This document shows, one piece after another, positions 29,478 through 40,618 of a DNA stretch of 64,000 nucleotides (position 1 is the stretch's first letter; every line of letters starts with the position of its first letter). Source of the DNA: Microbacterium sp. SSM24 (GTDB lineage Bacteria > Actinomycetota > Actinomycetes > Actinomycetales > Microbacteriaceae); assembly GCF_025989145.1 (NCBI RefSeq), contig NZ_JAPDNQ010000001.1, positions 1,364,001 through 1,428,000 on the forward strand, written 5' to 3'. The notes below the pieces were generated by a model. The model had not been told where the DNA came from and did no database searches. It was given only the letters and a program-made list of their open reading frames with translations. The translations under genes and the position numbers were made by a program.

Positions 29478-31109
29478 ATGTCACTGCACCACAGCAAGCG
29501 CGGCCGTGTCGGCCTCGCGATCGGGGCCTTCGGAGTCTCGGCCATCCTCCTCGCCGGATGCGCGAGCGGCGGCGGGAACGACGACGGCGGCGACGCGTCG
29601 GGCGAGCCGATCATCGTCGGCACCACCGACAAGGTCACGACCCTCGACCCCGCCGGTTCGTACGACAACGGATCGCTCGCGGTCCAGACGCAGGTCTTCC
29701 CGTACCTCGTCAACACCGACTACAACAGCACCGAGGTCGTTCCCGACCTCGCCGAGTCGGCAGAGTTCACCTCGCCGACCGAGTACACGGTGACCCTTCC
29801 GGCCGGCCTCAAGTGGGCCAACGGCAACGACCTCACCTCGGCCGACGTGAAGTTCTCGTTCGACCGCAACATCGCGATCGCCGACCCCAATGGCGCGTCG
29901 AGCCTGCTCTACAACCTCGACAGCGTCGAGACGCCTGATGACACCACGGTCGTCTTCAAGCTCAAGACGGCGAACGACCAGGTCTTCCCGTTCATCCTCA
30001 CGAGCTTCCCCGGCGCCATCGTCGATGACGAGGTCTTCGCCGCCGACGCTCTGACGCCCGACGACGAGATCGTCGACGCGAACGCCTTCGGCGGTCCGTA
30101 CGCGATCACCGCGTGGGACTTCAACAAGACCGTCGAGTTCACCCCGAACGAGAACTACGAGGGCCTGCTCGACGCTCCGGTCAACGCGGGCGTCATCCTG
30201 TCGTACTTCACCGAGTCGTCGAACCTCAAGCTCGCCGTGCAGGAGGGTGAGGTCGACGTGGCCTACCGCAGCCTGTCCGCGACCGATGTCGACGACCTGA
30301 GCGGCAACGACAACGTGCAGGTCATCGACGGCCCCGGCGGCGAGATCCGCTACATCGTGTTCAACTTCAACACGCAGCCGTACGGCGCCACCACGCCCGA
30401 GGCCGACGAGGCCAAGGCGCTCGCCGTCCGTCAGGCCGTGGCCGACCTCGTCGACCGCGACGAGATCTCGGAGCAGGTCTACAAGGGCACCTACACCCCG
30501 CTGTACTCGTACGTTCCCGAGGGCTTCGCCGGCGCCACCGAGGCGCTCAAGGGCCTCTACGGTGACGGCGAGGGCGGTCCGGATGCCGACAAGGCAGCCG
30601 CGACCCTCGAGGCCGCCGGTGTCGAGACGCCCGTCGCGCTCAGCCTGCAGTACAGCCCCGACCACTACGGCCCCTCGTCGGGTGACGAGTACGCCCTGGT
30701 CAAAACGCAGCTCGAGGAGAGCGGCCTGTTCACCGTCGACCTCAAGTCGACCGAATGGGTGCAGTACTCCGAGGACCGCACGGCCGACGTGTACCCGGCG
30801 TACCAGCTCGGCTGGTTCCCGGACTACTCCGACGCCGACAACTACCTGACGCCGTTCTTCCTGGAGAACAACTTCCTCGGGAACCACTACGTCAACGCGG
30901 AGGTCAACGACCTCATCCTGAAGCAGGCCGTCGAGCCGGATGCCGCGACCCGCACCGCGGACATCGAGCAGATCCAGGAGCTCGTCGCGGGCGACCTGTC
31001 GACCGTGCCGCTCCTCCAGGGCGCGCAGGTCGCCGTGGCCGGAACGGCCGTGGACGGGGTCGTCCTCGACGCGTCGTTCAAGTTCCGCTTCGCGCCGCTG
31101 ACGAAGTAG
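29478..31109 (+). CDS. Peptide ABC transporter substrate-binding lipoprotein
   Basis: A 543-residue SBP_bac_5 family lipoprotein. The signal peptide ends in the lipobox LLAGC with acylated Cys28, then a Gly/Asp-rich linker. The body carries the family pattern VGTTDKVTTLDPAGSYDNG near the start and EYTVTLPAGLKWANGNDLTSA. Such proteins capture di- or oligopeptides (or nickel or sugars in some cases) for import. The ATG at 29478 gives the signal peptide directly; the open frame starts 228 bp earlier but lacks support. It is first of a four-gene importer operon. Confidence 0.92.
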   Translation: MSLHHSKRGRVGLAIGAFGVSAILLAGCASGGGNDDGGDASGEPIIVGTTDKVTTLDPAGSYDNGSLAVQTQVFPYLVNTDYNSTEVVPDLAESAEFTSPTEYTVTLPAGLKWANGNDLTSADVKFSFDRNIAIADPNGASSLLYNLDSVETPDDTTVVFKLKTANDQVFPFILTSFPGAIVDDEVFAADALTPDDEIVDANAFGGPYAITAWDFNKTVEFTPNENYEGLLDAPVNAGVILSYFTESSNLKLAVQEGEVDVAYRSLSATDVDDLSGNDNVQVIDGPGGEIRYIVFNFNTQPYGATTPEADEAKALAVRQAVADLVDRDEISEQVYKGTYTPLYSYVPEGFAGATEALKGLYGDGEGGPDADKAAATLEAAGVETPVALSLQYSPDHYGPSSGDEYALVKTQLEESGLFTVDLKSTEWVQYSEDRTADVYPAYQLGWFPDYSDADNYLTPFFLENNFLGNHYVNAEVNDLILKQAVEPDAATRTADIEQIQELVAGDLSTVPLLQGAQVAVAGTAVDGVVLDASFKFRFAPLTK

Positions 31110-31122
31110 CCGATCGAACGGT

Positions 31123-31157
31123 CGATGGGGCGGTCCGCACACCGGGCCGCCCCATCG
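31123..31157 (+). terminator. Hairpin between binding protein and permease genes
   Basis: CGATGGGGCGG (31123-31133) pairs with CCGCCCCATCG (31147-31157). It sits 13 bp after the binding-protein stop and before the first permease gene. No long U-tract follows. Partial termination here would yield more binding protein than permease, a common arrangement in ABC importers; this is inferred. Confidence 0.6.
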
Positions 31158-31204
31158 GCACGATTCGCCTCGATTCGCCCGTCTTTACAAGTTAGGCTCC
31201 CCCA

Positions 31205-32329
31205 ATGGCTGACGCAGGGCTCGCCGCGAGCGCTCCCGGCGGCGGAAAAGATCTGTCGCCCATAGACGAACCGCCGGCGTTCCTCGCCCGGCCCCGTCCG
31301 AAGTCGGGCGGCACTCTGGGCCGGTTCATCCTGATCCGGTTCCTCCTCATCTTCCCGACGATCTTCATCCTCGTCTCGGTCGTGTTCTTCCTCATCCGGC
31401 TCACGGGCGACCCGATCACCGCCTCGCTCGGCGGCCGCCTCCCGGCCGATCAGCTGCAGGAGCGCATCCACGAGGCAGGGTTCGACCGACCGATCATCGT
31501 GCAGTACCTCGAGTACCTCGGGCAGATCGCGACGGGCAACTTCGGAACCACCATCACCGACCGCCAGCCGATCACCGAGATCCTCGTCAACTACGGTCTC
31601 GCGACGTTCGAGCTCGTGTTCTACGCGATGATCGTGGCCTTCATCGTCGGAATCCCGCTCGGCCTCATCGCCGCGGCCATGCGCGACCGCGCCCCCGACG
31701 CGGTGCTGCGCGTGAGCGCCATCCTCTTCTACGCGACGCCCGTCTTCTTCGCCGGCCTCGTCGCCAAGCTCATCTTCTCGGTCTGGCTCGGATGGTTCCC
31801 GGTGAGCGGGCGAGCAAGCGTCCGCACCGAGCTCGCCCTCACGCGCGAGGACGGGGCCACCGGCCTCTATCTCGTCGACGCCATCCGCTCGGGAAATCCC
31901 GCGTACGTGCAGGACGTCCTCCAGCACGCGTTCCTGCCGGCGATGGTGCTCGGCCTCGTCACGGCGGGGATCTTCCTGCGTCTGGTGCGCACCAACGTCA
32001 TCGCGACGCACAACATGCAGTACATCGACGCCGCTCGCTCGCGCGGCGTGAGCGAGTACCGGCTCGTCCGCAGGCACGCGTACAAGCCGGCTCTCATCCC
32101 GATCATCACGGTCATCGGACTGCAGATCGCCCTCGCGCTGGGCGGGGCCGTGCTGACCGAGACGACGTTCGAGTGGCAGGGTCTGGGCTTCCAGCTCGTG
32201 AAGTACCTGCTCGCCCGCGACTTCGTGGCGATCCAGGGCATCGTCGCCGTCATCGCGATCATCGTCGCCCTGACGAACTTCGCGGTCGACATCATCGCGG
32301 CCTTCATCGACCCGAGGGTGAGGTACTGA
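31205..32329 (+). CDS. Peptide ABC transporter permease (DppB type)
   Basis: A 374-residue inner-membrane permease with about six helices. The first (about residues 40-62) is followed by the extracellular loop GDPITASLGGRLPADQLQER typical of DppB/OppB. The cytoplasmic EAA loop is DAARSRGVSEYRLVRRHAYK, which contacts the ATPase. An extended polar N-terminus (about 35 residues) is seen in actinobacterial members. One base separates its stop from the next gene. Confidence 0.9.
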   Translation: MADAGLAASAPGGGKDLSPIDEPPAFLARPRPKSGGTLGRFILIRFLLIFPTIFILVSVVFFLIRLTGDPITASLGGRLPADQLQERIHEAGFDRPIIVQYLEYLGQIATGNFGTTITDRQPITEILVNYGLATFELVFYAMIVAFIVGIPLGLIAAAMRDRAPDAVLRVSAILFYATPVFFAGLVAKLIFSVWLGWFPVSGRASVRTELALTREDGATGLYLVDAIRSGNPAYVQDVLQHAFLPAMVLGLVTAGIFLRLVRTNVIATHNMQYIDAARSRGVSEYRLVRRHAYKPALIPIITVIGLQIALALGGAVLTETTFEWQGLGFQLVKYLLARDFVAIQGIVAVIAIIVALTNFAVDIIAAFIDPRVRY

Positions 32330-32330
32330 C

Positions 32331-33325
32331 ATGGCCAAGCGCCACATCCTCGACCGCCTGCCCGTCGTCCACCAGCTGCGTCAGAGCGTCGGTCTGCAGC
32401 GGGGGATGCTCGTCGGCGGCCTCGTGCTGTCGGCGGCCTTCCTCCTCGTCGCGCTCCTCGCGCCGTGGATCGCGCCGTACGGCTTCAGCCAGCTGCGCGG
32501 ACCCGACGGCCTGTTCGGCTCGCAGGTGCCGCCGAATCCCGTCAACCTCCTCGGCACCACCGTCGGCGGTTACGACGTGCTCTCGCGAGCCATCTGGGGC
32601 GCGCAGACCGCGCTCATGGTGATCGTGGCCGCGATCCTGCTTTCGGTCTTCCTCGGCATCTTCATCGGTCTGGTGTCGGGGTATCTCGGCGGCTGGGTGG
32701 ACCGCGTCCTCGTCGTGGTCGCCGACGCGATCTACGCGTTCCCGTCGCTGCTGCTGGCGATCGTCGCCGCGATCGCCATCAGCGGCGGTCAGTCCGGTCT
32801 CTGGCCGGGCATCATGGCCGCGGCGATCTCGATCACGGTCGTCTTCATCCCCCAGTACTTCCGCGTCGTGCGCGCCGAGGTCGTCCGGGTGAAGTCCGAG
32901 GCGTTCATCGAGTCCGCGAAGGTGATCGGCGCCTCGACCCCGCGCATCATGTTCCGTCACGTGTTCCGCAACGCGACCCGCTCCCTTCCCCTGATCGTGA
33001 CGCTGAACGCGTCGGAGGCGATCGCCACGCTCGCCGCGCTCGGCTTCCTCGGCTTCGGAATCCAGCCGACCGCCGCCGCCGAGTGGGGGTACGACCTCAA
33101 GGAGTCGATCGGCGATGTGTCGGCCGGCATCTGGTGGACCGCGATCCCCCCGGGCATCGCGATCCTCCTGACGATCCTCGGCGTGACCCTCATCGGCGAG
33201 AGCCTCAACGACCTCGCCGACCCGCGCCTGCGCGCGCGGCGGCGCGCCAGCAAGACGCAGACGCCGGCGGATGCGGTGGCCGCGACCCAGCCGGTGTCGC
33301 GCGAGTTCATGGGAGAGGTGGAGTG

Positions 33326-33326
<1 letters not shown>
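32331..33326 (+). CDS. Peptide ABC transporter permease (DppC type)
   Basis: A 331-residue partner permease. It has an N-terminal helix (VLSAAFLLVALLAPWIAPYG), the DppC-type segment NLLGTTVGGYDVLSRAIWGAQ, and the EAA loop IESAKVIGASTPRIMFRHVF. A Lys/Gln/Thr-rich tail ends it. The stop overlaps the ATPase start by TGATG. Confidence 0.9.
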
Positions 33327-34990
<1,664 letters not shown>

Positions 34991-35021
34991 CACGCCTCGC
35001 CCGCTCGCGGCACGCCGGGGG

Positions 35022-35510
35022 TCAGACGCTGTCGCGGATGTCGCGCGCGAATCCGTGCGCGTGGGTTCGCAGTGACTCGATGCGCCGTTCTCGCGCGGCG
35101 GAGACGTCGAAGCCGAGGTAGGCCGGCGGCATCGGCCGGCGCGCGTTGACGGAGCATTCGAAGTTCTCGCACACGAGCGTGCCGACGGTGTCTCCGTTGC
35201 GTCCGGCCTTCCCGGCCCGCTTCGCCACGAACATGACGACGTCGTTGGGCAGGGTGACGTCCTCGCACCAGGAGCACTGCGCGCGATGACGCGTGCGCTG
35301 CTCGGTCTGGCGCAGCAGGATGCCGACCGGCTGACCGTCGACGGGGACGACGACGAAACCGGCGAGCGGCTGCTTGGGATCGCGCCACCCGAAGTAGTCG
35401 AGCTGCTCCCACGCGACGTGGGCCAGGTCGGGGACCACGAGGCTGTTGCGCTCGCGCAGGGACGTGTTGACGAAGGACGCGCGGATGTCCTTCTCGGTGA
35501 GTGCGTGCAT
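35022..35510 (-). CDS. FBP-domain protein (treble-clef zinc finger, EF-G-binding type)
   Basis: A 162-residue protein resembling the C-terminal zinc-finger domain of FusB-like EF-G-binding proteins (FBP family). It opens ALTEKDIRASFVNTSLRERN. The metal ligands are probably the paired cysteines in QCSWCEDVTLP and the later VCENFECSVN. In FusB proteins this fold binds EF-G, but here the FusB N-terminal domain is missing, so fusidic-acid resistance should not be assumed. ATG 35510 begins the domain; a start at 35525 is also open. It is convergent with the ABC operon. Confidence 0.8.
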   Translation of the reverse strand: MHALTEKDIRASFVNTSLRERNSLVVPDLAHVAWEQLDYFGWRDPKQPLAGFVVVPVDGQPVGILLRQTEQRTRHRAQCSWCEDVTLPNDVVMFVAKRAGKAGRNGDTVGTLVCENFECSVNARRPMPPAYLGFDVSAARERRIESLRTHAHGFARDIRDSV

Positions 35511-35744
35511 GATTCTCCTCGGCACAGTTCACGAAGGGTCGTCGCCGGGGCGACGAAGAAGGGAAGCCGCGGACCATGTGGCCCGCGGAGACTCGGCTGC
35601 GTCGCGGTGGGCTCACCCGGCGACGCGCGCCGCTACCTCCGCTCGGCGCGAGCGGCGCCGAAGACCCCCTCACGCCGCGCGGGCGTCATGAACGTGGAAT
35701 GCACGCCCGACAGCCTACGCTCGCGGAGCCCGGGGTCGACCGCC

Positions 35745-36917
35745 TCAGCGGAAGAACAGCCCGAACACCCCGGTATTGGTGAGGATCCAGAACAGCACGA
35801 CGCCGCCGACGAGCACGAACGACACCCACGGGATGCCCCTCTGCAATCGCCGGCCGTGCGGCGCCACACCGGGCGGCGGGCGCAGTACGGTGACCGGGAC
35901 GGCGAAAGGGACCGCGGATGCCGCGCCGACGGCGCTTCCCGTGCCGACGGCGCTCCCCACACTGGCGTGCGCCGCGGCATCCGGATCCGCCATCGCGGTC
36001 TCCGCCAGGCGGTCGTCGCGCCACCGCGACCACTGCGCGAACTTGTCGAGCAGTGCGCCGACGACGGAGAAGAGCCACGCCCACGTTGCCGGGTCGACCG
36101 TCGAGAAGTCGCGCTTGGCGTAGAGGAACATCCAGTCGTCGACGATCTCGACGTCGAGCGCGGCGGCGTTGTCGATGAACCGCGCCATGATGTCGGGCGT
36201 GAAGAGGTAGAGCGCGTCGCGCTCGTAGCCCTCCGGGCAGTACAGCGCGAAATGGCGGTCGAAGTCGCCCTCCAGACTCAGCCGCTGGTCTCGATCGAAG
36301 CTCGCCGGCAGGTTCGAGCCGAACAGGGCGTTGTTGCCGGTGGCGTCGAGCACGATGTGGGGCAGGGGCACGTCGAGCTTCACGGCGACGTACCCCCACC
36401 GGTGGGTCGACTTGTTCTTGCCGGAGCCCGTCGTGTACCGGTAGTTCGCGAACTCGACGAAACGCGGGCGCTCGCCGCGGACGAGGTCCGTCGCGGCACG
36501 CTGATGGCCGAGCCCGAAGATCATGCCCGGCAGACCCGGCGCGGCGAGGGCGGGGAGGTACGACATCCCGTTCGCGCGGGCGAACCGGTCGAGGCGCAGC
36601 ATCCGCTCGGCACCGGTGCGCTGGGAGGCGCCGACGGCGACGACCACCCCGGCGATGGCGAGTCCGAAGACCACGAACGGGATCAGGGTGAGCGCGACCG
36701 CGCCGTCGCCGAAGGAGGAGGCGATGGCGGCGAACACCGTGAGGAACATCGATCCGAACAGGATCACCATGACGACGACGATGATCGCGAAGACCGCGTT
36801 CGACCCTGTGAACAGCTGCGGCAGCCGCCCGCTCTGTCGCAGCTGTCGGACGAACGCGCGGGCGGCCCCGGCCTCGAGGGGCTCGACGAGCGGCCGGGCG
36901 TCGAAAGGGGTCGTCAT
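35745..36917 (-). CDS. DUF3137-like membrane protein
   Basis: A 390-residue protein with two N-terminal membrane helices (about 42-62 and 72-96). A soluble middle follows (FGLGHQRAATDLVRGERPRF, FANYRYTTGSGKNKSTHRWGYVAVKL). A Gly/Ala/Val-rich linker and a C-terminal helix (SFVLVGGVVLFWILTNTGVF) close it. It resembles DUF3137 membrane proteins of unknown function. It is monocistronic between convergent and divergent neighbours. Confidence 0.65.
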   Translation of the reverse strand: MTTPFDARPLVEPLEAGAARAFVRQLRQSGRLPQLFTGSNAVFAIIVVVMVILFGSMFLTVFAAIASSFGDGAVALTLIPFVVFGLAIAGVVVAVGASQRTGAERMLRLDRFARANGMSYLPALAAPGLPGMIFGLGHQRAATDLVRGERPRFVEFANYRYTTGSGKNKSTHRWGYVAVKLDVPLPHIVLDATGNNALFGSNLPASFDRDQRLSLEGDFDRHFALYCPEGYERDALYLFTPDIMARFIDNAAALDVEIVDDWMFLYAKRDFSTVDPATWAWLFSVVGALLDKFAQWSRWRDDRLAETAMADPDAAAHASVGSAVGTGSAVGAASAVPFAVPVTVLRPPPGVAPHGRRLQRGIPWVSFVLVGGVVLFWILTNTGVFGLFFR

Positions 36918-37075
36918 GGGGCCACGCTACCGGCGGGCCCGGAGCGCACGACGACGGCGATCCGGGCCATGCCGGGAACGGAACCGGACTCTCCCTCCGG
37001 CACGGGGCCGAATCGCCGACAGTGTGCACGCGCGCACGCGGGCAGAATGGCAGGGACGACCCCGAGGAGGCGGCG

Positions 37076-38269
37076 ATGGAGCCCAGGAACCCCGACGACC
37101 TCGATGCGCTGCGCGCGGCATCCGATGTCCTGGGCCTCGATGCCCTGCTCACGCCGGAGGAGCGGGCGACGCGAGACCGGGTGCGGGCGTTCGTCGACGC
37201 CGAGATCCGGCCGTACATCGCAGACTGGTTCGATCGCGCGCACTTCCCCGCCGAACTCGCGCCGGCGTTCGGCGAGCTCGGGGTGCTCGGCATGACGCTG
37301 GAGGGGTACGGGTGCCCCGGCCGCAGCGCCGTCGAGTACGGTCTGGCCGCACTCGAGCTCGAGGCCGGGGACTCCGGCATCCGTACGTTCGTGTCGGTGC
37401 AGGGCTCGCTCGCGATGGGGTCGATCCATCGCTGGGGGTCCGAGGAGCAGAAGCAGGAGTGGCTCCCGCGCATGGCCGCGGGCGAGGTCATCGGTGCGTT
37501 CGGCCTCACCGAGCCCACGGCGGGCTCCGACCCGTCGAGCATGAAGACCTTCGCGCGGCGCGACGGGACGGACTGGGTGCTGTCGGGCGCGAAGCGCTGG
37601 ATCGGTCTCGCCTCGATCGCGCAGCTCGTGGTCGTGTGGGCGCAGACCGACGACGGCGTGCGCGGATTCATCGTCCCCACCGGCGCCGACGGCTTCGACG
37701 TGCGCGTGCTCGAGCCGAAGGGGTCGATGCGGGCATCCATCCAGACCGAGCTGACGTTCGATGAGGTCCGGCTCCCCGCGGAGGCGGTGCTCGAGGGCGC
37801 GCGCGGGCTGCGGGGGCCGTTCTCGGCGCTCAACGAAGCGCGTTACGGCATCGTATGGGGCGCGCTCGGTGCGGGTCGCGACAGCTACGAGGCCGCGCTG
37901 CGGCACGCGCTGCGCCGCGAGCAGTTCGGGCAGCCGATCGCCGGGTTCCAGCTGACGCAGCAGAAGCTCGTCGACATGGTCCTCGAGCTGCAGAAGGGCG
38001 CGCTGGTCGCCCTCCAGATCGGGCGCGCGAAGGATGCCGGGACCCTGCGCCCCGAGCAGGTGTCGCTGGGCAAGCTCAACAACGTGCGCGAGGCGATCGC
38101 GATCGCGCGCGAGGCGCGCACGATCCTCGGCGGGGACGGCGTGCTGCTCGAGAACTCCCCGATCCGCCACTCCGCCAATCTCGAGTCGGTGCGCACCTAC
38201 GAGGGCACCGACGAGGTGCACACGCTGATCCTCGGCCAGCACCTGACCGGTATCGGGGCCTTCCGTTGA
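37076..38269 (+). CDS. Acyl-CoA dehydrogenase, glutaryl-CoA dehydrogenase-like
   Basis: A 397-residue flavoprotein. FAD and substrate motifs include GAFGLTEPTAGSDPSSMKT and REQFGQPIAGFQLTQQKLVD. The catalytic base is Glu376 in RTYEGTDEVHTLIL. The stretch GIRTFVSVQGSLAMGSI carries Arg103 at the position of the carboxylate-binding arginine of glutaryl-CoA dehydrogenase, so decarboxylating activity is plausible. ATG 37076 follows GAGGAGG. It overlaps the CoA-transferase start by 4 bp, and together they fit glutarate activation and oxidation. Substrate remains an inference. Confidence 0.88.
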   Translation: MEPRNPDDLDALRAASDVLGLDALLTPEERATRDRVRAFVDAEIRPYIADWFDRAHFPAELAPAFGELGVLGMTLEGYGCPGRSAVEYGLAALELEAGDSGIRTFVSVQGSLAMGSIHRWGSEEQKQEWLPRMAAGEVIGAFGLTEPTAGSDPSSMKTFARRDGTDWVLSGAKRWIGLASIAQLVVVWAQTDDGVRGFIVPTGADGFDVRVLEPKGSMRASIQTELTFDEVRLPAEAVLEGARGLRGPFSALNEARYGIVWGALGAGRDSYEAALRHALRREQFGQPIAGFQLTQQKLVDMVLELQKGALVALQIGRAKDAGTLRPEQVSLGKLNNVREAIAIAREARTILGGDGVLLENSPIRHSANLESVRTYEGTDEVHTLILGQHLTGIGAFR

Positions 38270-39420
38270 TCGGATCCGAGACGGACCCGGATGCCGCGCA
38301 CGGCCCGCTCGCGGGTCTGGTCGTCGCGGACTTCTCGCGGGTGCTCGCGGGGCCCTACTGCACGATGCTGCTCGCCGATCTCGGTGCGACCGTCATCAAG
38401 GTCGAGGGGCCCGCGGGTGATGAGACCCGTCATTGGATGCCGCCCACGCACGACGGCGAGGCCACCTACTACCTGTCGGTGAACCGCGGAAAGCGTGCGA
38501 TCACGCTCGACTTCGCCGATCCCGAGGACCTCGCGGTCGCCCGTGCGCTCGCTGCCCGCGCCGACGTGGTCATCGAGAACTTCAAGCCGCACGGGCTCGA
38601 TCGATTCGGGCTCGGCTACGACGCGGTGCGCGAGGCGAACCCGCGCGTGGTCTACGTGTCGATCAGCGGGTTCGGACCCGACGCCGCCCTGCCCGGCTAC
38701 GACGTGCTCGCCCAGGCGCTGTCCGGACTCATGAGCATCACCGGCGCGCCCGACGGGCCGCCCACCAAGGCGGGAGTCGCGATCGTCGACGTCGTCACCG
38801 GACTCCACGCCGGGATCGGAGCCCTCGCCGCACTGCGGCACCGCGACGTCACCGGCGAGGGTCAGCGCATCGCGGTGAACCTCCTGTCGTCGGCGCTCTC
38901 CGCACTCGTGAACCAGTCGGGTGCGCACGCGCTCACCGGGGTCGTGCCTACCCGCCTCGGCAACGATCACCCGAGCATCTACCCGTACGGGCCCCTCCCC
39001 ACCGCCGACGGAGACCTGGTCCTCGCGATCGGGAACGACGCGCAGTTCGCGCGACTGTGCCGGGTGCTCGGCATCGCGGATGCCGCAGCCGACGCCCGCT
39101 TCGCCCGCGCGGCCGATCGCAGCACGACGAGGGACGAGCTCCGACCCGTCCTGGAGGCGGCGCTCGCGGGCCGGTCCGCCGAGGAGTGGGAGCTGCTGCT
39201 CGCGGAGGCCGGCGTGCCGTGCGGGCCGGTCCTCGACATCGGCGCCGCCTTCGACCGGGCGCGCGCGCTCGGCCTCGACCCCGTCGTCCACGCCGGACCC
39301 GAGGGCGTGGCCGGCGTGCGGCATCCGATTTCCCTCGACCGCACGCCGGCCGCGTACCCGTTCGCGCCGCCGTCGCCTGACGCCGATCGCGCGTGGGTGC
39401 TCGGCTTCCTCGGCGCATAA
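38266..39420 (+). CDS. Family III CoA-transferase (CaiB/BaiF type)
   Basis: A 384-residue class III CoA-transferase. The N-terminal block GLVVADFSRVLAGPYCTMLLADLGA is diagnostic, and IENFKPHGLDRFGLGYDAV and RVVYVSISGFGPDAALPGYD follow. The catalytic Asp lies in the IVDVVTGLHAGIGALAAL region by family analogy. A TTG at 38266 inside the previous stop is the only nearby start. Coupled to a glutaryl-CoA dehydrogenase-like enzyme, it is a candidate succinyl-CoA:glutarate transferase. The tail of the gene is part of an inverted-repeat element. Confidence 0.85.
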   Translation: MIGSETDPDAAHGPLAGLVVADFSRVLAGPYCTMLLADLGATVIKVEGPAGDETRHWMPPTHDGEATYYLSVNRGKRAITLDFADPEDLAVARALAARADVVIENFKPHGLDRFGLGYDAVREANPRVVYVSISGFGPDAALPGYDVLAQALSGLMSITGAPDGPPTKAGVAIVDVVTGLHAGIGALAALRHRDVTGEGQRIAVNLLSSALSALVNQSGAHALTGVVPTRLGNDHPSIYPYGPLPTADGDLVLAIGNDAQFARLCRVLGIADAAADARFARAADRSTTRDELRPVLEAALAGRSAEEWELLLAEAGVPCGPVLDIGAAFDRARALGLDPVVHAGPEGVAGVRHPISLDRTPAAYPFAPPSPDADRAWVLGFLGA

Positions 39421-39500
39421 CTCCTGCAGAACCGGAAGCCTCGGCCGCGACACGCGGCAGGACGCCGGCGCCCGGGCGCAAAGTGCAGGAGTTATGCGCC
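39412..39500. repeat. Inverted-repeat element overlapping the CoA-transferase stop
   Basis: GGCGCATAACTCCTGCA (39412-39428) and its exact complement TGCAGGAGTTATGCGCC (39484-39500) enclose 55 bp. The left arm supplies the last codons and the TAA stop of the CoA-transferase. The inside contains GCAGGACGCCGGC, shared with 29121-29133. It may also act as a terminator, but the size and shared core suggest a small mobile palindrome. Confidence 0.75.
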
Positions 39501-39605
39501 GGGTCGGGCCTGATTCGGCGGTGGCCGGGGCATCCGGTACCATAGGAGGGTTGTCCGCACGCGCTCGATGCGCATTCAGTCGGATGACGTGCTACACACC
39601 CTCCT

Positions 39606-39628
39606 GCTGCCGGGAAATGCCCGACAGC
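39606..39628 (+). promoter_or_regulatory. Leader hairpin in front of rpsF
   Basis: GCTG/CAGC and CGGG/CCCG stems stack with a C-A mismatch between them (39606-39628), 27 bp before the rpsF start and next to its ribosome site. Ribosomal operons headed by rpsF often have a leader bound by S6:S18 for feedback control. A CCG is present, but a match to that motif is not proven from sequence alone. Confidence 0.3.
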
Positions 39629-39654
39629 CGTTCAAGTCCGAAGGAGGTGGGTTA

Positions 39655-40038
39655 GTGACGCACCAGTACGAACTCATGGTCATCCTGAGCCCCGAGATCG
39701 ATGAGCGCCAGGTCGCCCCGAACCTCGATAAGTTCCTCAAGGTCATCACCAACGATGGTGGCTCGATTGAGAACATCGACATCTGGGGTCGCCGTCGCCT
39801 GTCTTACGAGATCCAGAAGAAGACCGAGGGCATCTACGCCGTCGTCAACTTCACGGCGACCAGTGCGACCACGCAGGAGCTCGACCGCCAGCTGAACCTC
39901 AGCGAGCTGGTCATGCGCACCAAGGTGCTCCGCGCCGAAGAGGCGATCGCGATGATCGCCTCCGAGAAGCAGCGTGCCGAGGAGAAGGCTGCCCGCAAGG
40001 CCGCCCGCCCCGCGAAGCCCGTCAAGCAGGACGCGTAA
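39655..40038 (+). CDS. rpsF: 30S ribosomal protein S6
   Basis: A 127-residue S6. The start TGA-free GTG at 39655 opens [20 protein letters not shown], directly after the strong ribosome site AAGGAGGTGGG. The S6 hallmark [20 protein letters not shown] is present, and an Ala/Lys-rich tail ends it. First of rpsF-ssb-rpsR-rplI. The upstream ATG at 39568 would add 29 unsupported residues. Confidence 0.96.
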   Translation: MTHQYELMVILSPEIDERQVAPNLDKFLKVITNDGGSIENIDIWGRRRLSYEIQKKTEGIYAVVNFTATSATTQELDRQLNLSELVMRTKVLRAEEAIAMIASEKQRAEEKAARKAARPAKPVKQDA

Positions 40039-40043
40039 CGACG

Positions 40044-40562
40044 ATGGCCGGCGAGACGATCATCACCGTCGTGGGCAACCTCACGGCTGATCCCGAACTG
40101 CGTTACACGCAGAACGGTCTCCCCGTCGCGAACTTCACGATCGCGTCGACGCCGCGCAACTTCGACCGTGCCACGAGCGAGTGGAAGGACGGCGAAGCGC
40201 TGTTCCTCCGCGCGAGCGTGTGGCGCGAGTTCGCCGAGCACGTCGCAGGTTCGCTCACGAAGGGCTCGCGCGTCATCGCGACGGGTCGCCTCAAGCAGCG
40301 CTCCTACGAGACGAAGGAAGGCGAGAAGCGCACGTCCATCGAGCTCGAGATCGACGAGATCGGCCCCTCGCTCCGCTACGCGACCGCTCAGGTCACGCGT
40401 GCGGCCGGCGGCGGAGGTCAGTCCCGTGGCGGTCAGGCGCAGGTCGCCGACGAGCCGTGGTCGACTCCCGGATCGGCGAACGCGGGCGGCAACGCCGGCA
40501 ACGCCGGTGGTGGAGACGCGTGGGCCGCCCCCGGCGCCTACGGCGACGACACCCCGTTCTAA
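40044..40562 (+). CDS. ssb: Single-stranded DNA-binding protein
   Basis: A 172-residue SSB with the OB-fold opening [20 protein letters not shown] and the stretch [19 protein letters not shown] Gly-rich linker leads to the acidic tip DDTPF, the conserved protein-interaction tail. It lies 5 bp after rpsF, as in most bacteria. Confidence 0.96.
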   Translation: MAGETIITVVGNLTADPELRYTQNGLPVANFTIASTPRNFDRATSEWKDGEALFLRASVWREFAEHVAGSLTKGSRVIATGRLKQRSYETKEGEKRTSIELEIDEIGPSLRYATAQVTRAAGGGGQSRGGQAQVADEPWSTPGSANAGGNAGNAGGGDAWAAPGAYGDDTPF

Positions 40563-40618
40563 CGACATCCGGATGCTCCGGCATCCGTTGAATCCCATCT
40601 CTCAGTAAGGAAACACCC

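Noticed and set aside
32465..33325. N-terminal extension of the fused ABC ATPase
   Set aside because: It runs through the permease gene in another frame and is Arg/Gly-rich; the ATG at 33326 with TGATG overlap begins the real protein.
35022..35510. Fusidic-acid resistance gene
   Set aside because: Only the zinc-finger part is present; the FusB N-terminal domain is missing.
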